Shown: piece by piece, positions 57,334 through 64,000 of the stretch
Numbering within the stretch: position 1 is the first letter of the stretch
How the letters are laid out: the number at the start of each line of letters is the position of its first letter
Origin: Amphiura filiformis
Taxonomy: Eukaryota; Echinodermata; Ophiuroidea; Amphilepidida; Amphiuridae
Direction of reading: 5' to 3'
NCBI RefSeq assembly: GCF_039555335.1
Contig: NC_092629.1
Location: 4,235,912-4,299,911 of the forward strand
Length of the DNA stretch: 64,000 nt
The notes under the pieces: model-generated
What the model was told of the DNA's origin: nothing
Databases searched by the model: none
The model's input: the letters and a program-made list of their open reading frames with translations, nothing else
Translations under genes and position numbers: made by a program

Positions 57334-58604
57334 ACTAATACAATCCGATGTGTGCAACGTCTTCGCAATTGGTCTATTCTAGCTAAAATACGTACACCCC
57401 CTATTTGGGAGTGGCATAAGTCCCCCTTAAAATCGTGAAAGCAATACTTGCCCTGTGAATCTTATTTATTAGCCTGAAATTACCGTGTTTAAGACAAAAA
57501 AGGTAAAATACCAAACTTGGAAGTACCAGTACCAACCTTAAATATCCTAGTTAAACCGGCACAAAATATGCAAGACCCTCTCCCCTCAATCTCCCGCACA
57601 GGGGGTGCAGATTTCAAACTGAAGTAACCACATTTGAAATAAACATTCCTTGAGTGGATAATTAAGCTCATATCTTCCATGGGGTGTATGTATTTTAAAA
57701 GGAATTCCCCATTGTCACCGTCGGGAATGTCAACGGTTTCGGCAGTTAGTTTAAAGATAAAAGTTGGAAAGAAATCGTCTGTACTCAATGGGCATCACAT
57801 ATTTAGTAATAGGTTATATAGTCTAGTACCCAGCTATAGTTTCAGATAATATACTTTTCTAACCTATTTTTAGTAATCCTTGAAGGCCCTAGTTAACCTA
57901 AAATTACTAAAGATGTGATGTACATTAGGTAATATTAACATTTTCTAAGGTTTTGATTTAAAACATCAACATACAATAATGTAATAATTGACAAGTTCAT
58001 TGATCCGAGCTGCAAAAGTGCTCAAATCTAAAAAATCAACACTTGATTTATAAATAATCAATAATCATCAGGAACAATATCTGCATGCCAAATTGTATTC
58101 CCTTATTCTATTATTTTGTTACATTTATCTCAAAATGCTTATATATTAATATGCCATCCTTGTATCAAGTATAATAGAATAAAACCTAAGCCTAATCTGG
58201 TCATTGAAGGAACATAATACTACATAATTCGTCGTGAAGACCGACGCATCGAAGATTACTATAAACCATTCCTATATGAACTTGCTTAGTGCCTTTAGCG
58301 ATTCTTTGAGTCAAATCGGCTGGTATTGTTATACTTCGATGTAGCATCGTCCTTTTTCAGAATTGTTAAAAGGACTGCGGGCTCGGAAAGTGTATAACTG
58401 ATTTATTTTGTTAATATGCGGTATTCATAACGATATGAAGCATTTGTGAATGATTTTTGTGGCCAGTTTGTTTTGACGTTATTAGTTAGTGTTAGTGTCA
58501 TTAAGGTTGTGCTGGGTGTATGTATGGGTGAGGTGTCTGTCTGTGTGTGAGTTTGCTAATATGGGTGATGTTTAAAGTAATGTAATTTTTAAGAAATAAA
58601 ACCA
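57334..58604. other. 3' untranslated and downstream region
   Basis: AATAAA occurs at 57638 and 58595 and related signals lie between. No second gene is visible. Confidence 0.5.
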
Positions 58605-59050
58605 GGGCTCTGGTGTGAACGTTTCGACAGTATATTTTGTGGGACATGAGAGAACATCAGACATATCGAAATGAAATCTGAATATGAATGAATACCAGAT
58701 GTTCTCTCAAATACGCTGGCGAAGTTACGTAATAATCGGATTAACTACGATAGGTACAAACAATGTTTGATTATGTCGCGCTGCACTACTACGTTCATGT
58801 GGTACCTCTGCATTGAACCATAGATGTCAAAGAAATGCTAATCACTTGCACCTGTAAGATTAGTCTCTTTGAAAGGAGCGGTATTGTATTCAATCTATTA
58901 TATGATTGACGACAGGTGACGAGTGAAACCTGCTTGTAGTGCAGCGCGGTATATTCAAAATTGTTTGTACCTATTGCTATGGTAGTTAATCCGATTAATT
59001 ACGTAACTTCGCCAGCGTATACTGTCCAAACGTCCATTCTCCAGCCCTTA
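58605..59050. mobile_element. CAGTATTTTTTGTGGGA-family MITE holding a second MITE
   Basis: GGGCTCTGGTGTGAACGTTT at the left and the complement of AACGTCCATTCTCCAGCCC at the right are the ends of this family. The match to the other copies stops at 58710 and resumes after 59021. Confidence 0.7.
58711..59021. mobile_element. Nested MITE with 55-bp inverted ends and TA flanks
   Basis: CGCTGGCGAAGTTACGTAAT, CGGATTAACTA and AGGTACAAACAA at the left are complemented in order at 58961-59020. TA stands at both ends, as in Tc1/mariner-derived MITEs. Confidence 0.8.
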
Positions 59051-59159
59051 AGGGGAGACATTAGTTTCAAAAGTGATTTTCTAAAAGAAACACATCATTA
59101 GGTTTGAATTGTGATACCTAAATTAACGCAAATGTGTCATTTCTAAAAAGTGAACTAAA

Positions 59160-59480
59160 ATTTTTGAAGTTTCTCTTCGTAGATTTTCAGATAAATATTC
59201 AACCTTCATGCAAAATGTTGTACTTTGAAATGCAATAACATATAAATGAAATATAACACACACGTTAATATAGGAGACAAATTATTTCGTGCAACTTATT
59301 TCGGTTGAAACAGATCTAAACGACCGATATAAAAAGCAAAATGAGGCAAAAATTAATCACATTTTGAAATTTCTCTTCGTAGATTTTCAGATAAATATTC
59401 AACCTTTATGCAAAATGTTGCATTTTGAATTAAAATATAGGAGAAGAATTATTTCGCGTAACTTATTTTGGTTGAACAGC
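59160..59480. repeat. Tandem duplication with 200-bp spacing
   Basis: TTCTCTTCGTAGATTTTCAG begins at 59171 and 59371. ATAAATATTCAACCTT, TGCAAAATGTTG and AATTATTTCG follow in both. Confidence 0.8.
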
Positions 59481-60219
59481 TTTTGACCTAAATGTCCAAT
59501 CAATTTAAGTCAAATGAAAAGAAAAACGAGGCTGGGCTATATGATTCCCATTTGAATTTAAAAAAGAAAACAAAATGGTCAAAATGGCAATTCTTTACTA
59601 AATGAAATTAATGCCACCCCTTAACATAACAAGACATATATGTAGTCATTTAAATGATGGGAAAATTAGTTTGTCTCAAAGCTTCCCATAAAACTACGTA
59701 TTAGATATCTTTATATACTTATTTATCTATTATTTATTTAAAAAATCCCTTACAATGTTACCATTTGCCAGATATTTATGATGTAGTTAAAGGCCAGTGT
59801 ACCAGATTTGATCAGAAACCCGTGTAAACACTAACAGTTACTTCTAATTTTGTGACAAATAATTTTAACAATGATAAAAAAACTTTCAACCACTCAGGAG
59901 CTTTGAGACAAACTGACTCGTATCTTAGCTTATTAAAGAGCTTGTAGAAAATACTTATGCTTGTTTGAGATAATAAACTGGGCACAGAAGGTATACGTGA
60001 TATTGTTTGTCGTCTATTTATTTGTGTGAATCTGCGTATTTTTTTTGAAGGAAACTTTTGCCTCTTTCCAAAATTGCATTTATATAATTATTATTAACAT
60101 GACCGATGTTTGTGCGATTGCACGAACAAGTATACGTATTCTTGGCAACACTGATTACTATTGATTAATTTATATTAATCATGTTAATGTATATTTCTAC
60201 GCTGGGCTATTTTCACGAG
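59481..60219. other. Intergenic, nothing recognised
   Basis: AT-rich, no gene or element seen. Confidence 0.4.
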
Positions 60220-60525
60220 CCTACTCCCGCTTAGGCTGGAGTACCTATACACCCAACGCAAGTCAATTGAAGCCGTACAATTTATCGCGAATTTACGACC
60301 GTAAAATTTAGACACTTTGTCTAGATTAGCATCAACCCTCTCATCTCACGTTTTTCATGTCAGAAATTAACATAACTCCCGAAACCGAAACAGAAGTTAT
60401 CTTCGTTCAACTTTTCTGTAGTCAACAAAAGACTAGAATAAAAGGATTGTTCACACGTACCATGCTAACACTTCAAAATAACAATGAGATCCGAAACCGA
60501 AACCGGAAACCGAAACAGAAACAGA
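60220..60525 (+). repeat. Dispersed repeat, copy 2
   Basis: Same family and orientation as 55040-55375. It ends in GAAACCGAAACCGG-type words. Confidence 0.7.
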
Positions 60526-60685
60526 AAGTTTAAAGGACCCTAGGAACGACGAGCGTTAGGACCGACACAAACTGGCTGTGTAGGAGGCTAGTTTGGATGT
60601 GAACGGCATTATCACGTTCTACCGCATAATGCCGTAATCCGTATCCCGTATGGCGTGTGCAGTGAACGCCTCTTCGCAAGCTCTC

Positions 60686-60800
60686 TATTGGCTCTGAAAG
60701 AAAACGATGATAACAATCGTTTTTAAGACTTCATTATACACCAACAAGTTAGTAATGGCTAGAGTGTGCAAAGAGTGGCGTTCAAATTAATAAATAGATA
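60686..60800 (-). pseudogene. Inverted copy of the last intron end and exon 20 start
   Basis: On the minus strand it reads through GAAGTCTTAAAAACGATT to TTTTCTTTCAG, followed by AGCCAATAGAG where exon 20 has AACCAATACGT. Similarity is lost after about ten exon bases. Confidence 0.7.
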
Positions 60801-61221
60801 ATAATTTTCGGCAAAATACTTCGAGTTTGGCGGTTTGTCATAATCAACAGCTTCACGTAGCAATATTTTCCCCTGGTCAAAATTTACATACTAGAGAGAT
60901 TCCCCACGTAATTTCGCTATAACGTCATTATATGAGGGCCCATTGCAAATTTGAGAAATTCTGCTAACCCTGACGGCTCAATGGATTTTGGCGACTTGAA
61001 GGGAAGGAAGGAAAGAATTCACCAGCGAAGTGGTTACATAACTCTTTGGTAACTGGATCACGCACCTTTTGGAATCGGTAGTGCATGCCATAGACTATAA
61101 GTTGCGATCATTTCGATCGTGGTGCAGAACTCAAAAGCGTGATCCATTTGACAAAGTGATCATCGGATTACTCGTAACACTTCGCTGGCGAATAAAGAGA
61201 GAAAACAAAGAAAGAAAATGT

Positions 61222-61312
61222 TTGCTCTGGGTGGGATTTGAACCCGAGACCCCTCGCATTCCAAGCACTATGTCGGCAACACATAGCCACCTGTCTTCCG
61301 CTAGCCTGGCCA
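61222..61312 (-). tRNA. tRNA-derived sequence (pseudogene or SINE head)
   Basis: The minus strand carries a good B box and T arm (CTCGGGTTCAAATCCCACC) and a weak A box (TGGCTATGTGTTGCC region). The anticodon arm near GTGCTTGGAATGCGAG is unclear. T-runs follow downstream on that strand. Confidence 0.4.
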
Positions 61313-61319
61313 ACGAAAG

Positions 61320-62660
61320 CGTGCCTATATATCACTTAGGGTGATATGCTTCATCACATCACGTGGGATTCACGCACGCCCAGTAGTAGTTAGGGTGATT
61401 AATTTAGCCTATAATTGAGTTTAGATCGTGGTCAAGTAAAAAATTCTCCGAACATCTGGTTGTCACCGATATTTCTCCTAAATATAAAAGGAAATAACTA
61501 TTTAAGGGGACGCGATCTTTTGTGCGTAATTATAGAGGGCCAGGAAATTCACTCTATCATTATAATAAAATATTTGAAGAAGTCAAAGAGCCCTAGGAAT
61601 AAAAACTTTGGTGTAATTCACGCCAGACACAATTTCTTTTTATGACAAAAATTAATTGTTGTAATCGATCAAAAAACAAACGTTTTATACCAATTTTAAA
61701 TTTAGCCTGAATCCGTAAATATGCCGGCCACCTCTCGCCCTTTTTTAGGTCAAGGCTGTTTTTACCATTATGCAGCAAACCATTCTTGAAGCTATTTCAT
61801 ATACATGTACAAAACACTCTAGAGAAAGAATGAATCGCTGGTTCGAGTCCCATCGAAGCCTGTGGAAACCTTTTTTTTCTTAAAAATTCATGATCGCATT
61901 CCGAAATGAGTCACTTGTCGGTCAATCGTGTATCGTATCCTTAAACATGACTACAACAAGTAAAAAATAGATATTTCTTGGAAAAACTTAACAAGAGCGA
62001 ATGGAAATTATGGATTTTACTGTAGAAATAGTGAGCTTTACAATTAACTCCCCGGTCATTTTTTCTTACCCCCGGATGAACAATCTTAGGGGTGGTGGTA
62101 CACCCTCGTAGTCCAGCTATATTTCAGTGTGATGATTCGGAATATAGAAATGCGGACATATTGCCAGGCTATGCGTGTGTGTGTTGTATTTAGAGAATAA
62201 ATGTATTGTTTTTAGCCGCTGGATATAAATTTGACAGTACATATCCGCTGTTATTTAGTACCGTTTAATGCGTTAATTTAGGATCATGTTGCCTCAAATG
62301 TGCACGTATGATTCATAGCTTCGTCATGATAGTCATGTCGTCATAATAACTCAGCAATTTTCCCTGCACCATTTATTTAGGGGCTGTGCAATAATTATGA
62401 CAGTTATGAGCCGGGGCGAGGGAGGGGATTTCAATCGGGGGTTAATGTTGTGTGATATTTATTGTTTATTTTTCTTTAGCGCTTGCGAATTACGAGAAAT
62501 AGTCTTTTCTACAGAGGCTTTTGCCGCGATTAATTATTATTATCTTATACAATACTTTGATGCCATGAAAAAGAGTCTGTTCATGTAAATGACGTCACTT
62601 TCTCGAGCAAGCGAACTGGACTGTATAGCAGTAAGCGCTTTTCATTATAAATATATACAT
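61320..62660. other. Intergenic, with a short tRNA 3'-half relic
   Basis: 61830-61881 has CGCTGGTTCGAGTCCCATCG followed by a T-run, like a T arm plus terminator without a 5' half. Otherwise I see nothing. Confidence 0.4.
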
Positions 62661-62670
62661 AGCAAAAACA

Positions 62671-62890
62671 AGATTATACAAGCGTACAAGAATTATATAC
62701 TGGCTTAAAAAGTATAAATAACCAAAATGCCATACACTTAGTTTGTCACAAATTATTTGACTTTTTACTCATCCAATCCAACCAGCTTGACACTGATATC
62801 CCATAGTTGTTCGGCTGCTGCTGCATCCTTTGCAAGATATACAAGCATACAAGAATTATATACTGGCTTAAAAAGTATAAATAACCAAAG
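62671..62890. repeat. Direct repeat around a copied gene end
   Basis: TACAAGAATTATATACTGGC and the 30 bases after it occur at 62683 and 62848. Between them lies the SDR C-terminal copy (62765-62835). Confidence 0.75.
62765..62835 (-). pseudogene. Copied C-terminus of the retinol dehydrogenase-like gene
   Basis: The minus strand reads AKDAAAAEQLWDISVKLVG then LDE and a stop. It differs from the copy at 63497 by one residue (L for M). No acceptor or upstream coding is joined to it, so it is either a relic of a tandem duplicate or a second gene end. Confidence 0.5.
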
Positions 62891-63496
62891 TGTGATCAAA
62901 TGTATCGCATTTATATAAACCAAAAACAAAGTTAAAGGAAAAGCCATCGAATTGAACATAAAGGCATAGACATTATAGATTCCAAAATCAAGCATAGGCG
63001 TAGATCCCACAAATTTCCGTTTCAAGTATTTTGGTTTCTGACCAAATTAACCTCATATTTGACCATCTTAGCCCCAAAAGTCCCCATTTGTGCGTTCTTC
63101 TTTCACCATTTTAGCTTCAATATTGAAATATTATCTAGAGCTTCGCGCGCATTGTTACCATAAAGTTACCCTGTCGCCAAAAGGTGCTGGATTCATTATA
63201 CTTCAAGATTTTTTGCAACCTCATCCCCCATGTCAAGAAGTAATCTCTGCCACTAAACACCAGTCAAATTTGGCAGACCTGGATACCAAAAAATTGTATC
63301 AATGTGAATGGTCTGTGATCAGTCACAAATAACAGATAAGCCTTTTTGACACTGAAGTCTTGTTTCAGATTAGAGGCAAAAATAATAGTAGCACAATCCT
63401 GCTATGTTGAGTTAATAACAGTATAGAGCTAAGGAATACAAATGTGAAGGAACACATTCCACCATAGAGTTGGTTTGTCACAAATTAGTTGAGTTT

Positions 63497-63587
63497 TTAC
63501 TCATCCAATCCAACCATCTTGACACTGATATCCCATAGTTGTTCGGCTGCTGCTGCATCCTTTGCTTCTTCACTTGTTGTGGTTTCT
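63497..63587 (-). CDS. Last exon of a probable retinol dehydrogenase/SDR gene
   Basis: After a minus-strand acceptor (TTATTGCAGTGATTGCAG, either AG possible) the frame reads ETTTSEEAKDAAAAEQLWDI followed by SVKMVGLDE and TAA. (A/E)-x-x-LW-x-x-S-x-x-LVGL is the usual C-terminal end of RDH11-14-type short-chain dehydrogenases, which reduce or oxidise retinoids with NADP(H) at membranes. The catalytic part would lie beyond the right edge of the window. The short length makes the family call tentative. Confidence 0.5.
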
Positions 63588-64000
63588 CTGCAATCACTGC
63601 AATAAATAACAACATAACCAAATTTACATTGACCATGACGATATTCAAAAATAAATTATTGTCTAAATAGATCATCCATATAAATACTGGGACGTCATTG
63701 CACTTGACAATTTCGTCACCCGGGAATTTTGAATATCGCGTGTTTAGACACGGCTGCTTTTTTCCTTTTTATATCAATATGAGTTTGGTTAAAATAAAAC
63801 CATGTGATTCGTGCTCGATTATAATTTTCCAAACATATAATGCATAATGTTGTAATTGCCGGAGACTTCCTTTAAGAAGCGCACATAATATAGGATCCCC
63901 AACTTATAAGTTCCCCCCTAAATACTTTTTAAAGTAAATCGAAAACTATTTGATAAATGCAAACGTGTAAAAAGTATGGATAGCCTTATTTGTTTTACAC
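63588..64000 (-). other. Probable intron of the SDR gene
   Basis: No coding similarity is visible up to the window edge. Confidence 0.35.

Noticed and set aside
61069..61344. Plus-strand 91-residue frame
   Set aside because: It overlaps the tRNA-like sequence on the other strand and shows no family similarity.

Overview
This is eukaryotic nuclear DNA from an animal. It is AT-rich, has large introns with clear GT/AG splice sites, and is crowded with Tc1/mariner- and hAT-like elements, MITEs, several non-LTR retrotransposon clades, Penelope-like fragments, microsatellites and tRNA-like sequences. Together with a Calx-beta/EGF membrane protein this fits a marine invertebrate, most likely a deuterostome such as an echinoderm or hemichordate. 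The species is an inference that the sequence alone does not prove.

The backbone of the window is one plus-strand gene from 8054 to 57333. I rebuilt it as 20 coding exons (2,937 coding bases, 978 codons plus stop) that join in frame at consensus splice sites. The predicted protein has a signal peptide, seven Calx-beta-type domains each made by a pair of exons, an eight-residue linker exon, one EGF-like domain split over two exons, one transmembrane helix and a tail of about 48 residues ending near a YVNQ motif. Most introns are phase 1, so the exons are symmetric. Exon pairs 4-5 and 8-9 share flanking intron sequence, which shows growth by segmental duplication.

Left of the gene (1-8000) are a MITE with 27-bp ends, a degenerate exon of a SAMD3-like family, fragments of a Cys/His-containing protein around a foldback element, a 164-bp tandem repeat carrying YY1-like sites, a dead LINE (ORF1 plus endonuclease start) hit by a MITE, a Tc1-like element with long inverted repeats and other MITEs. 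Right of the gene (57334-64000) are an inverted copy of the gene's last splice acceptor, nested MITEs, a dispersed repeat, tRNA-like sequences and, at the edge, the minus-strand 3' end of a probable retinol dehydrogenase/SDR gene with a second copy of its C-terminus.

The introns hold most of the mobile DNA. Examples are a three-layer nest (LINE in MITE in LINE) at 15795-19560, a probable solo LTR inside a MITE at 29375-30868, a 5'-truncated but well-kept L1/Tx1-type LINE with target-site duplication at 37892-41337, a 1.04-kb mariner-like element at 48066-49105 and a duplicated tRNA-Ile-like segment at 52910-54073.
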